Positions 15,788 through 23,442 of a stretch of 26,886 nt of DNA are shown here, piece by piece. This DNA comes from CAZASK01 sp964487845 (GTDB lineage: Bacteria; Chlamydiota; Chlamydiia; Chlamydiales; FEN-1388), in contig CAZASK010000020.1 in the NCBI GenBank assembly GCA_964487845.1, positions 1 to 26,886 on the forward strand, read 5' to 3'. The notes beneath the pieces are model-generated. The model was not told where the DNA came from. It did no database searches and saw only the letters and a program-made list of their open reading frames with translations. How positions within the stretch are numbered: position 1 is the first letter of the stretch; each line of letters opens with the position of its first letter. The translations under genes and the position numbers were made by a program.

Positions 15788-16615
15788 ATGCCGACAAAAA
15801 TACATCCTACTGCAATTATTGAACCTGGAGCTCAGATAGGCCATGACGTAGAGGTGGGCCCCTTCTGCGTGGTTGGCCCTCATTGTATTCTACATGATCG
15901 TGTTGTGTTAAAAGGAAATGTCTGGCTTGACGGGAATACGACTATCGGAGAATCAACAGAAATTTGGCCAGGAGCTGTTATCGGGACGAAAACACAAGAT
16001 TTAAAATTTCGTGGTGAAAAAACTTCGGTTGTCATTGGGAAATCTTGTCAGATTCGAGAGTTCGTTACTATTAATTCTTCATGTCAAGAAGGCTCATGCG
16101 TAAAGGTAGGTGACAACTGCTTACTCATGGCTTACTGTCATATTGCTCATAATTGTGAATTAGGCAATCGTGTGATTATGAGTAATAATGCCACACTAGC
16201 TGGGCATGTAATTGTAGAAGACTGTGCTGTTATTGGAGGGCTCGCTGCTGTGCATCAATATTGCCGAATCGGCAAATATGCAATGGTAGGTGGGATGAGC
16301 CGAGTTACCCATGATGTGCCTCCTTATACAATTGGAGCTGGAAGCCCTTACCGATTGGGAGGGTTAAATCTCGTAGGCTTGAAGAGGCATAAGATCGGCT
16401 TGCGCGAAAGAAAGCTGCTGGTGCAGCTGTTTAAAATCATGTATCGCATGCCGCTGACTCAGGATGAGGCGATTCATAAGATCGAATGTGAGGTGGAGCG
16501 AATACCTGAAGTAGAGCATTTCCTTGCATTTTGTAAGCTCAGTAAACGTGGGCTCATCGGCCGACATGGATTGAAGAAAAAATGTGTTGCCCAAGATGAT
16601 GAACTGGGTATATGA
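15788..16615 (+). CDS. lpxA: UDP-N-acetylglucosamine acyltransferase
   Basis: A 275-residue left-handed beta-helix acyltransferase that catalyses the first step of lipid A synthesis from acyl-ACP and UDP-GlcNAc. Hexapeptide repeats cover about residues 1-190. The catalytic region MAYCHIAHNCELGN carries His118 and His121, equal to E. coli His122 and His125; SNNATLAGHV and GGLAAVHQYCRIG follow. Gly169 corresponds to E. coli Gly173, the acyl-length determinant, on the same shift of 4. The C-terminal helical domain ends in a basic stretch (GLKKKC). The stop overlaps the fmt start as ATGA. Confidence 0.97.
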   Translation: MPTKIHPTAIIEPGAQIGHDVEVGPFCVVGPHCILHDRVVLKGNVWLDGNTTIGESTEIWPGAVIGTKTQDLKFRGEKTSVVIGKSCQIREFVTINSSCQEGSCVKVGDNCLLMAYCHIAHNCELGNRVIMSNNATLAGHVIVEDCAVIGGLAAVHQYCRIGKYAMVGGMSRVTHDVPPYTIGAGSPYRLGGLNLVGLKRHKIGLRERKLLVQLFKIMYRMPLTQDEAIHKIECEVERIPEVEHFLAFCKLSKRGLIGRHGLKKKCVAQDDELGI

Positions 16616-17556
16616 AGATCATTTTTTTTGGGACCCCTGATTTTGCAGCTCATATATTGACAGACCTCGTTCGCTCCAAAATAGATATTTTGGCAGTAGT
16701 CACAAAGCCGGATAAGGCGCAGGGGCGTTCTGCAAAACTTATCCCTCCTCCTGTCAAGCAGATAGCTTATTCGCTCCTTCCTTCTATTCCTGTTTATCAG
16801 CCTGAAAAATGTTCCACCCCAGAATTTGCTGCTATTTTGCGTACGTTTTCTGCTGATTTGTACGTTGTAGTGGCGTATGGCGAGATCATGAGGCAGGATA
16901 TACTTGACATTCCTTCTCATGGGTGTGTCAATGTTCATGCAAGTCTCTTGCCTGCTTATCGAGGTGCTGCGCCTATTCAACGCTGTTTAATGAATGGTGA
17001 GTCTGAAAGCGGAATTTCAATTATTCGTCTCGTTCGTAAAATGGACGCTGGTGATATCGTGTGCATGGAAAAAATTCCAATCAATGAAAATATGACAGCT
17101 CCGGAGCTAGAAAGCGAATTGTGTGTTCTAGGGTCACAGCTCATTCAGAGGGTAATTGTAGATATAGAAAATGGCAACGCTTGTTATGTGGAGCAAGATC
17201 ATGCGAAAGCTACTTTTGCTGATAAAATCGTTCCTGAAGAATGTGCTATTGACTGGAAAAAGCCTGCACGTGATATCCACAACCTGGTAAGAGCTGTTAC
17301 ACCACATCCTGGTGCATTTTGCTATGTTTTACTTCGAGGGGAACGTAAGCGAATGAAAATCCTTCGCTCTCAACTGCATATTGCAGAAAATTTCTCGCCC
17401 GCATCTCTTCATCTTATTCAAAAAAGTAAATTGCTTGTTGGATGTGGTGTAGGTGCACTTCAAGTGCTTGAGCTTCAAGTAGAAGGAAAGCCTGTAATGA
17501 AGGCGGAAGACTTTCTTCGAGGCATTCTCGTTTCAGATATTTCTTTTTTTATTTAA
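16612..17556 (+). CDS. fmt: Methionyl-tRNA formyltransferase
   Basis: A 314-residue enzyme that formylates initiator Met-tRNA with 10-formyl-tetrahydrofolate. The hydrolase-like N-terminal domain starts MKIIFFGTPDFAAHIL. It contains VNVHASLLPAYRGAAPIQ with Asn107 and His109, and MDAGDIV with Asp145, the catalytic triad equal to E. coli Asn109, His111 and Asp147. A C-terminal OB-like domain follows (about 210-314). The 4-nt overlap with lpxA makes it the last gene of trhO-lpxC-fabZ-lpxA-fmt, the order known from Chlamydia (CT533-CT530) for the last four. A folate-producing folE is encoded 6 kb further on. Confidence 0.97.
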   Translation: MKIIFFGTPDFAAHILTDLVRSKIDILAVVTKPDKAQGRSAKLIPPPVKQIAYSLLPSIPVYQPEKCSTPEFAAILRTFSADLYVVVAYGEIMRQDILDIPSHGCVNVHASLLPAYRGAAPIQRCLMNGESESGISIIRLVRKMDAGDIVCMEKIPINENMTAPELESELCVLGSQLIQRVIVDIENGNACYVEQDHAKATFADKIVPEECAIDWKKPARDIHNLVRAVTPHPGAFCYVLLRGERKRMKILRSQLHIAENFSPASLHLIQKSKLLVGCGVGALQVLELQVEGKPVMKAEDFLRGILVSDISFFI

Positions 17557-17606
17557 CAATCGCTTAATTGAATCTTTATTTTATTCTTGTGGAATAACAA
17601 AGCAGG

Positions 17607-17623
17607 TCGTAGAGTGTCTACGA
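17607..17623. other. Short perfect hairpin between fmt and the Cap1-like pair
   Basis: TCGTAGA pairs with TCTACGA around a 3-nt loop. It is not followed by a T-run, so it is not a convincing terminator; it may be in the leader of the downstream gene. The surrounding 107 nt hold TTGAAT and A/T-rich sequence that could be a promoter, without a clear -10. Confidence 0.35.
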
Positions 17624-17663
17624 GATTTGCGTAGTTAAAGTTTATACATAAGGAAAAGTGAAT

Positions 17664-18428
17664 ATGATTTGTAATTTTCAGTGTATTTCAGAGCGCTGTA
17701 ACGACTTTCAGCGAGTAGTAATTGATGTTATAGAAACGACCTCAGAGAATATGTCAAAAGCTGTATCAGTAATACGTACAGGTGTAACAAAGACTTTTTC
17801 TCACGTTGCGCATGTGGCAGAAAATACCGATGCAGTAAGACAAGTAATTATAGGGGCTATTTCAAGCTTTTATCTGAGTAAAGCGCTTGGTTTTGGCGGC
17901 ACTACACATCGAGCTTTGACCAATATGACCTCTTGTGCACAGCTCTTGGAGGCTACACGTGTTGCACTTTCTTTTGATTACTTTTTCAATGGTAAATTTG
18001 TAGAAGATCTGCACGCAGGAAAAGTTTATGGAGTTGTTGCAGATGCATTTTTTGCGGTAGGGCGAGTAGGTGTTGCAGTTTCTTGGCTTGCAAAACAGGG
18101 CATGATTAAGCTAGACAGAATAACGAAAGCAATCGCTTCGACACCAGTGTTTGGAGTTGTTGCACAGGTTGGATTGTCACGATTTGTAGAAGTTGCATTC
18201 TTGCTTGGTCTTGGAGCGCATGTTATAGAAAAATCTCGATTGCTGATGAATGGAGAAGATGTCGCGTACAATATCGTTGATTTGATTAACGCTGTCAGTG
18301 AAGTTGCTCTTCTCACACTTGCTTTAACGATAGAATCTCATATGATTATCCTCTCTGGCTTAGGCGTAGTTGCTGCAGCCACGGGAATCGCTGCATTTTT
18401 GATGAAACCACAACAACCAATAGTATAA
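17664..18428 (+). CDS. Cap1/CT529-position hydrophobic protein, paralogue 1
   Basis: A 254-residue Ala/Val/Gly-rich protein. I choose ATG 17664 over GTG 17658 because AAGGA is then 9 nt away. There is no signal peptide. Hydrophobic segments lie at about 75-100, 120-150 (VVADAFFAVGRVGVAVSWLA), 160-190 and, at the end, a hairpin-like pair (about 203-248, LINAVSEVALLTLALTI and IILSGLGVVAAATGIAAFLM). Such a closing bilobe without an export signal is typical of chlamydial inclusion membrane (Inc) proteins. Its place directly after fmt is that of C. trachomatis CT529 (Cap1, an Inc protein). A motif WLAKQGMI followed by a helix with A and P resembles what I recall of CT529. It is paralogous to the next gene, 14 nt downstream. 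Function is inferred from position and form. Confidence 0.87.
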   Translation: MICNFQCISERCNDFQRVVIDVIETTSENMSKAVSVIRTGVTKTFSHVAHVAENTDAVRQVIIGAISSFYLSKALGFGGTTHRALTNMTSCAQLLEATRVALSFDYFFNGKFVEDLHAGKVYGVVADAFFAVGRVGVAVSWLAKQGMIKLDRITKAIASTPVFGVVAQVGLSRFVEVAFLLGLGAHVIEKSRLLMNGEDVAYNIVDLINAVSEVALLTLALTIESHMIILSGLGVVAAATGIAAFLMKPQQPIV

Positions 18429-18442
18429 GGAAAATAAGAAAT

Positions 18443-19183
18443 ATGAACTGTATTACCTGGGATCAATGTGTAAAAGCCCCTAGTTTAGCATTAGCAACGA
18501 CTGTCCGTATGGTACAAGATGCTGATGCATTGAGTAATATGCTCAAGCTGTTTTCAACTGCTGTATCTGCGATAAATTTGCATGTCGACCAACCAGTACT
18601 CACAGTGTTATCAGGAACTATTAAAGTTGTCACTGATTGCGTTGGAGCCCGTAGTTTTTTAGGGGGCTTTCAAGAGCTAGTTTCCGGAGCTGCCGCATGG
18701 AAAAACCCTATTTCTGAAACAGTTCCAAATTTTGTGCGAGTAACGAGTAAGGCATTTTTGCTTGCCTCTAATGTAGCGAAGACAACAGGTTGGTTGATTC
18801 AACAACGAGTGATTAACCCAGATGTGATTGTATCTGCAGCAGCAGATGTTGCAGGTAAATTGGGTATAGCACAACTAGCTAATGTGGCTGCTCAGGTAGG
18901 CTTAACGCCAGTATTTGCAGCATTGGGCAATATTACTCTCTCACAATTTCAGAGTGTGACCAGCGGTATTGGTATTTCTATCGATCTGATTGATATTGCA
19001 AGAGATGTTGCTGTGAATGGAGTGACGATCAATACATGGATTGCAGTTACAGGTGATGTGGCGAAAATTGCTGTTATCGTTCTTGCAGGTTCAACAGCGT
19101 ACGCATTCGTACTTCTTGGCCTCGTTGCTGCAGCTACTGCCAGCACTACTGCTCTTGTTAAATTTGCTTGTTCAGCATCATAG
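18443..19183 (+). CDS. Cap1/CT529-position hydrophobic protein, paralogue 2
   Basis: A 246-residue Ala/Val/Thr-rich protein with no signal peptide, built like the preceding one. GWLIQQRVINPDVI matches SWLAKQGMIKLDRI of paralogue 1; AQVGL, a central helix with NGVTINTWI (NGEDVAYNI in the other), and a closing hydrophobic pair ending LVAAATAS (VVAAATGI in the other) also match. Identity looks low overall, so the duplication is old. The two genes are separated by 14 nt and followed by one strong terminator, so they form a unit. Candidate Inc-like, type III-secreted membrane protein; an integral inner-membrane protein is the alternative. Confidence 0.87.
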   Translation: MNCITWDQCVKAPSLALATTVRMVQDADALSNMLKLFSTAVSAINLHVDQPVLTVLSGTIKVVTDCVGARSFLGGFQELVSGAAAWKNPISETVPNFVRVTSKAFLLASNVAKTTGWLIQQRVINPDVIVSAAADVAGKLGIAQLANVAAQVGLTPVFAALGNITLSQFQSVTSGIGISIDLIDIARDVAVNGVTINTWIAVTGDVAKIAVIVLAGSTAYAFVLLGLVAAATASTTALVKFACSAS

Positions 19184-19218
19184 CTGATAAGAGTATCTGA
19201 TAGTATTCAATGAGCACG

Positions 19219-19249
19219 GAGGATGTGTGTGAGCACATCCTCTTTTATT
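19219..19249 (+). terminator. Rho-independent terminator after the Cap1-like pair
   Basis: A perfect 9-bp stem GAGGATGTG / CACATCCTC around a 6-nt loop (19228-19233), followed by TTTTATT. It lies 35 nt after the stop of the second paralogue. Confidence 0.9.
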
Positions 19250-19257
19250 AGAGCGTT

Positions 19258-19866
19258 TTGATTGTGAATAATGACAATTCTCTTTCAGTGCCAGAATGGC
19301 TTTTTGTAGTCGCTATGTGCTGTTTTTTAGCGTTTGCTGGGGTGAGTGCTTACCGGAATAAACAAAAAATGGTGTCCAATGAAGGGCAGTACATCACTGT
19401 GTTTGTAACAGGAGCTGTAAGGGAACCCAAGGAATTGGAGCTATTACGAGGATCTTTATTGGCGGATGCGCTAGCTTGTGTATCCTTTCTTCCAGAGGTG
19501 CATACTGATGCGCTTTTCTATTCCATGCCACTTGAAGATGAACAAGTTGTTGTAGTACCAAGGAAGGGGTGTGTAAGTGTGTATATTACGGGCGCTGTCG
19601 TGAGTGAGCAAGTGGTGTGCCTTCCAGAGGGTTCTTGCTTTCCTGCGCTTTTAAAGAAGGCAGAGCTTTTCCGTAGCGATGCAGACTTGCGGTTTTTAAA
19701 GCGGAAAAGACGTCTTATAAAAGATGGAGAAACCGTGGTCGTGCCAGTACAAAAAAACAAAAAAATATGCACAGATGATGTTGAGATACCTTCTTCTTCA
19801 GTGAGGTATCCCAGCAACAATTCTACTTATCATTCTCGAAGTGTGTTGTTTCAAGTAGGCGAGTAA
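19258..19866 (+). CDS. Membrane-anchored protein with two SLBB-like domains
   Basis: A 202-residue protein with an N-terminal membrane anchor (about 14-31, WLFVVAMCCFLAFAGVSAY) and two beta-grasp SLBB-like units. Unit one is about 46-101: ITVFVTGAVREPKELELLRGS to QVVVVP. Unit two is about 106-165: VSVYITGAVVSEQVVCLPEG to DGETVVVPV. The repeated V-x-V-x(3)TGAV...L..GS...DG-x-VVVP pattern is that of SLBB domains, also found in the N-terminal part of ComEA and in polysaccharide export proteins. No helix-hairpin-helix follows, so it is not a complete ComEA. The start is not certain: there is no ATG; TTG 19258 or GTG 19264 are possible, both directly after a terminator and without a clear Shine-Dalgarno. 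It may bind a ligand in the periplasm; the ligand is unknown. Confidence 0.78.
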   Translation: MIVNNDNSLSVPEWLFVVAMCCFLAFAGVSAYRNKQKMVSNEGQYITVFVTGAVREPKELELLRGSLLADALACVSFLPEVHTDALFYSMPLEDEQVVVVPRKGCVSVYITGAVVSEQVVCLPEGSCFPALLKKAELFRSDADLRFLKRKRRLIKDGETVVVPVQKNKKICTDDVEIPSSSVRYPSNNSTYHSRSVLFQVGE

Positions 19867-19911
19867 CATGCTCTACTTTATTTTCCTCAATAGGCTTGTC
19901 ATGAAAATGTT

Positions 19912-21666
19912 TCAATCTGTAGTCTTTTTGATACAGAGACAAAATGTGGTAGGGGTTTTCGATTGTAAGTATTCAGCAAGTCGTAGGTTGCCCCGCTTTT
20001 TGACTATTTCTACAAGTGTCATATTTTGGTTATTTGTAGCTTCTGGTGATGCTCCACTGCGAAGGAGCTCTTCAAAAAGAGAAGATCCTGTATTAAAGAA
20101 TTCATCATTTTCTAACACAGGAAGTATGGCAAGATGAAGAAGGGGATTACCTTCAGAATCTTTTGTCTCAGGATTCATGCGCTTGTCATCCAGTATATGT
20201 TTCATGATGGTATGCAATGAAGGTATGAGCTTTTCTTTTTCATTGGTATTTTGTGTAGAAAGAACGAACAATGCATCAAAAATAGAGGCGAGTAAGGGTT
20301 TATCGAAGTGCTGTTGAGGATTTGGATGTGCTTTATATTCTAAAAGTGTTTTCAAGAGATCGATATAGTGTCCAGCGAGTAGATGCTTGTGGCTGCGTAC
20401 AAGTCTTATAATCTTTGTGGCTATACATTTCGAAATAGATCGTCCTGGTGAAATTTCAGTGTCTGAGGAAGCGCCATGTTGAAGTAAGAGATGGGCGAGC
20501 CATATTTGTTCGGAGGCGAGTGCGTATGAGAGTAAATGTTGATTATATTTGTCAGGCAAATTAATCGATTTTTCATCCACTCCATTTTTGAGTAAGAAGG
20601 CGACAAGTTCTTTGAGTCTTTGTAGTGAGCCGGGGTCATTTTTTATAGAATTATTGGATATGGCAAATACGAGTTCGTATAGAAAAATATTGGCAAAAGA
20701 TGTATCGAGCTGTATCAAGGCCTCTACTATTTTATTCTTTTTGAAATAGTTGAATATTTGGGGGTCATCTACAAGTTGACAAATGAGAGAGGGGAAATTT
20801 ACACATGTTTTTTGTACGGATTCTTTTGCATTATATTTGATGAAATCTTTGAGTGTATAGATTGGATAATCTTTTCTTTTCAAGGCTTTAAGGTTATCTT
20901 TTGCAATCGTTAATTGAATGAGTTTCTTTTCGATAAGGTCTTGATTATTTTCACGAGCAAAGTGTAGTAGAGTCTTTTCAATAAGTGTGTAATAGTGAGA
21001 ATGAATCATATTTGAATTCATAGCATAGCTTTGCATCAAGGCGCAGCTCTGCATCATAGCATGAAGAGAAACGCTAGTGATAAGGTGTTCTTTACCAGTA
21101 AAAACACATTCTTGAATTAATTGAGGATGCGCTCCTTGAGTAATGGCTATTTCAAAGAGCTTTTGTTCAAATAATGGATCAACGGAAGCTTGTGCAAGAA
21201 ATTGAAAACTTGTATGTGCTTGAGCTATTCTTTGAGAATATACAGTTTTTACTTCAATTTTAGTTAAAGTGTGCTTCCACTTATCAAGGGCGATGGGAAT
21301 GCATTTAAAGGTCTCTTGTATGCTGCGTATATTCTGTTGTGCGGATACAGGTAATAGAAAAAGAGTCGCAACAATAGACTTGTCTACGATCTGTGGTGGC
21401 GAGGCTTTTAGCAGCGTTTCCAATATTCTTTGGTCATGTTTTGTATTCGATCGAAGCGCTTTGATGTATGAATGAATGGCCAATATAAGTAGTTCTTGGT
21501 CGATTGTCTCTGTAGCAGTTAGCGCTAAGATTTTTTCGAATTTATCGAAGGGTATGTTATCTCGAATCGCTTGTTCTATCTTTTGATATTCGGATGTGTT
21601 TTCTAAGATGAGATTGTTTTGTATATTCGTATTAGTCCATGTGTATGAATTTGTAATTTGATTCAT
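19912..21666 (-). CDS. Ankyrin-like repeat protein, candidate effector
   Basis: A 584-residue, almost all-helical protein with no signal peptide or membrane segment. The C-terminal part holds degenerate ankyrin repeats: about 350-402 (LLKNGVD ... LLSYALASEQIWLAHLLLQHGAS), 432-465 (DLLKTLLEYKAHPNPQ), 498-545 (DSEGNPLLHLAI ... LFEELLRSGASPEA) and 546-570 (MTLVEIVKKRGNLRLAEYLQ). The first 340 residues have similar helix pairs without clear consensus. Ankyrin proteins are common secreted effectors in amoeba-associated Chlamydiae, which is the basis for the suggestion; nothing else in the sequence proves secretion. It is convergent with the SLBB gene and divergent from the ABC-F gene. The end is Cys-rich (CLCIKKTTD). 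Confidence 0.85.
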   Translation of the reverse strand: MNQITNSYTWTNTNIQNNLILENTSEYQKIEQAIRDNIPFDKFEKILALTATETIDQELLILAIHSYIKALRSNTKHDQRILETLLKASPPQIVDKSIVATLFLLPVSAQQNIRSIQETFKCIPIALDKWKHTLTKIEVKTVYSQRIAQAHTSFQFLAQASVDPLFEQKLFEIAITQGAHPQLIQECVFTGKEHLITSVSLHAMMQSCALMQSYAMNSNMIHSHYYTLIEKTLLHFARENNQDLIEKKLIQLTIAKDNLKALKRKDYPIYTLKDFIKYNAKESVQKTCVNFPSLICQLVDDPQIFNYFKKNKIVEALIQLDTSFANIFLYELVFAISNNSIKNDPGSLQRLKELVAFLLKNGVDEKSINLPDKYNQHLLSYALASEQIWLAHLLLQHGASSDTEISPGRSISKCIATKIIRLVRSHKHLLAGHYIDLLKTLLEYKAHPNPQQHFDKPLLASIFDALFVLSTQNTNEKEKLIPSLHTIMKHILDDKRMNPETKDSEGNPLLHLAILPVLENDEFFNTGSSLFEELLRSGASPEATNNQNMTLVEIVKKRGNLRLAEYLQSKTPTTFCLCIKKTTD

Positions 21667-21758
21667 CTAACCTACATCGTTGTTGAAGAAATGAAGGAGT
21701 TTAATTTGCATTTACATAAAAGAAAAGGAGATTGTCTGTCCAAAGCGGAATGTGAATA

Positions 21759-21832
21759 AAAGATGATACACCTCTATTAGCTGTTTTTGATATCATCTTT
21801 GGGAATAAAAGTAGCCTGCTGCAATTGGCAGG
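21759..21832. promoter_or_regulatory. Two hairpins in the leader region of the ABC-F gene
   Basis: A perfect 10-bp inverted repeat AAAGATGATA / TATCATCTTT (21759-21768 with 21791-21800) is followed by a second hairpin CCTGC / GCAGG (21815-21819 with 21828-21832), 21 nt before the ATG of the ABC-F gene. GAATAAAAG is also repeated directly at 21755 and 21803. The ABC-F gene has no clear Shine-Dalgarno. Either the first repeat is an operator for divergent control of the ankyrin and ABC-F genes, or both are leader structures for the latter. Confidence 0.4.
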
Positions 21833-21853
21833 TTTGATAGATGCGGTACAGTT

Positions 21854-23440
21854 ATGGCAGTGACATTAGATGATATTACGATGAGTTTTGGTGGGAAGAC
21901 GCTGTTTGAAGGAGTGAAAATTGCCTTTCCTCCAGGGCAGAGATTTGGTCTTACAGGTCCCAATGGTAGCGGAAAATCGACACTTTTAAAAATTATCATG
22001 GGTATAGAATCCCCAGTCACAGGCACTGTGTCTAAGCCTCGTCGTACAGGGATGTTAAAACAAAATATTCATGAATTTAAGGATATGCGTGTAGTTGACG
22101 TAGTCATCATGGGTAATACTCGTCTGTGGAGTGCGCTGCAGGAAAGAGATGAGCTCTATCTTCATGATATTACAGACGCAATAGGTATTCGACTGGGTGA
22201 TCTTGAGGGTATCATCGCTGAAGAAGATGGCTATAGTGCAGAGGCAAATGCTGAAAATTTGTTAGGCGGTATTGGTGTAGAACCACGTTATTTTCAAAAG
22301 CAGCTGCATGAAATTCCTCTTGATATGCAGTTTCGTGCATTGCTTTGCCAAGCCCTATTCGGCAATCCAGAAGCTCTGTTTTTAGATGAACCGACGAACC
22401 ACCTTGATATGGAGTCTATTCATTGGCTGGAAGAGTTTTTAAGGCAATACAGGGGCGTGTTGATTGTGGTCAGTCACGACCGCCACTTCTTAAATGCAGT
22501 AACAACGCACATTGCTGATATCGACTATGAGACTGTGATTGTGTATCCGGGTAATTATGATGAGATGATTGTTACAAAGTCGTCGGTACATGAAAGAGCT
22601 CAAGAAGATGCGAAATCAAGGCAAAAGAAAATCGAGCAGCTGCAAGAGTTTGTATCGAAATTCCGCTCAGGTACGCGTGCAAGCCAGGTACAGTCAAGAC
22701 TTCGAGAAATTGAACGCCTGCAACCTCAGGAGTTAAAAAAGACAAATATTCAAAGGCCATACATTCGCTTTATCCCTTCTGAAAAGCAGTCTGGAAAGAT
22801 TGTCGCTCAGGTAAAAAGCATTGTAAAGGGATACGGTGCGGCGCCTGTGATTTCAAAATTTACGCTCGAGCTGCAACGAGGAGATAAAATTGGAGTAATC
22901 GGAAACAACGGCCGTGGAAAGACAACTCTTCTGAAAATGCTCGCTGGAGTCCTTCCTCCAGATGCTGGAGTCATCGAGTATGGTCATAATGCGCTGATTA
23001 ACTATTTTCCTCAGATGCATGGCGATCTTGTCGACAAGAAAGAAGATATCACACTCTTTGATTGGCTCAAGAGATATCGCCCCTTAGTCTATGATCAAGA
23101 TATCCGAAGCGCTCTTGGCAAGATGTTATTTGCTGGCGAAGATGCATTTAAAAAAGTTGGAAGTCTATCGGGAGGCGAGACAGCTCGATTGATTTTGGGT
23201 GCTATTACCCTTGGCGAGCATAATATGATCGTTTTGGATGAACCAAACAATCACTTAGATCTGGAAGCTGTTTCCGCTTTGGGATGGGCTCTTGACGAAT
23301 ATAAGGGGACTGCGATTGTAGCGACTCATGACCGGGATTTGTTAGATCGATTTGCGAAAAAAATTCTTGCATTTACGGATACGGGTATTGAATTGTACGA
23401 CGGCCCTCTTGAAGAGTATCTGAGAGTAAAAGGTAAATAA
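21854..23440 (+). CDS. ABC-F family ATPase, YbiT-like ribosome-associated factor
   Basis: A 528-residue cytoplasmic protein with two ABC domains and no membrane segments, the ABC-F plan. Walker A sites are GPNGSGKST (35-43) and GNNGRGKTT (350-358). The Walker B boxes are LFLDEPTNHLD and MIVLDEPNNHLD; the latter has Asn where Thr is normal. The first signature is degenerate (IPLDMQFRALLCQ) while the second is LSGGETAR. Domain order, length (E. coli YbiT is 530) and VVDVVIMGNTRLW resemble YbiT. The interdomain linker is charged (about 255-295; FRSGTRASQVQSRLREIERL), where ABC-F proteins contact the P-site tRNA. It is probably a translation factor; antibiotic resistance is possible but not indicated. 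folE begins 2 nt after its stop. Confidence 0.94.
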   Translation: MAVTLDDITMSFGGKTLFEGVKIAFPPGQRFGLTGPNGSGKSTLLKIIMGIESPVTGTVSKPRRTGMLKQNIHEFKDMRVVDVVIMGNTRLWSALQERDELYLHDITDAIGIRLGDLEGIIAEEDGYSAEANAENLLGGIGVEPRYFQKQLHEIPLDMQFRALLCQALFGNPEALFLDEPTNHLDMESIHWLEEFLRQYRGVLIVVSHDRHFLNAVTTHIADIDYETVIVYPGNYDEMIVTKSSVHERAQEDAKSRQKKIEQLQEFVSKFRSGTRASQVQSRLREIERLQPQELKKTNIQRPYIRFIPSEKQSGKIVAQVKSIVKGYGAAPVISKFTLELQRGDKIGVIGNNGRGKTTLLKMLAGVLPPDAGVIEYGHNALINYFPQMHGDLVDKKEDITLFDWLKRYRPLVYDQDIRSALGKMLFAGEDAFKKVGSLSGGETARLILGAITLGEHNMIVLDEPNNHLDLEAVSALGWALDEYKGTAIVATHDRDLLDRFAKKILAFTDTGIELYDGPLEEYLRVKGK

Positions 23441-23442
23441 AA

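Noticed and set aside
19868..20137. Plus-strand ORF of 89 codons after the SLBB gene
   Set aside because: It runs antisense to the C-terminal part of the ankyrin-like gene, has no family resemblance and no ribosome-binding site.
21854..23440. ABC-F gene as an antibiotic-resistance determinant
   Set aside because: Its length, degenerate first signature and N-terminal sequence resemble the housekeeping YbiT group and not the resistance groups; no resistance context is present.
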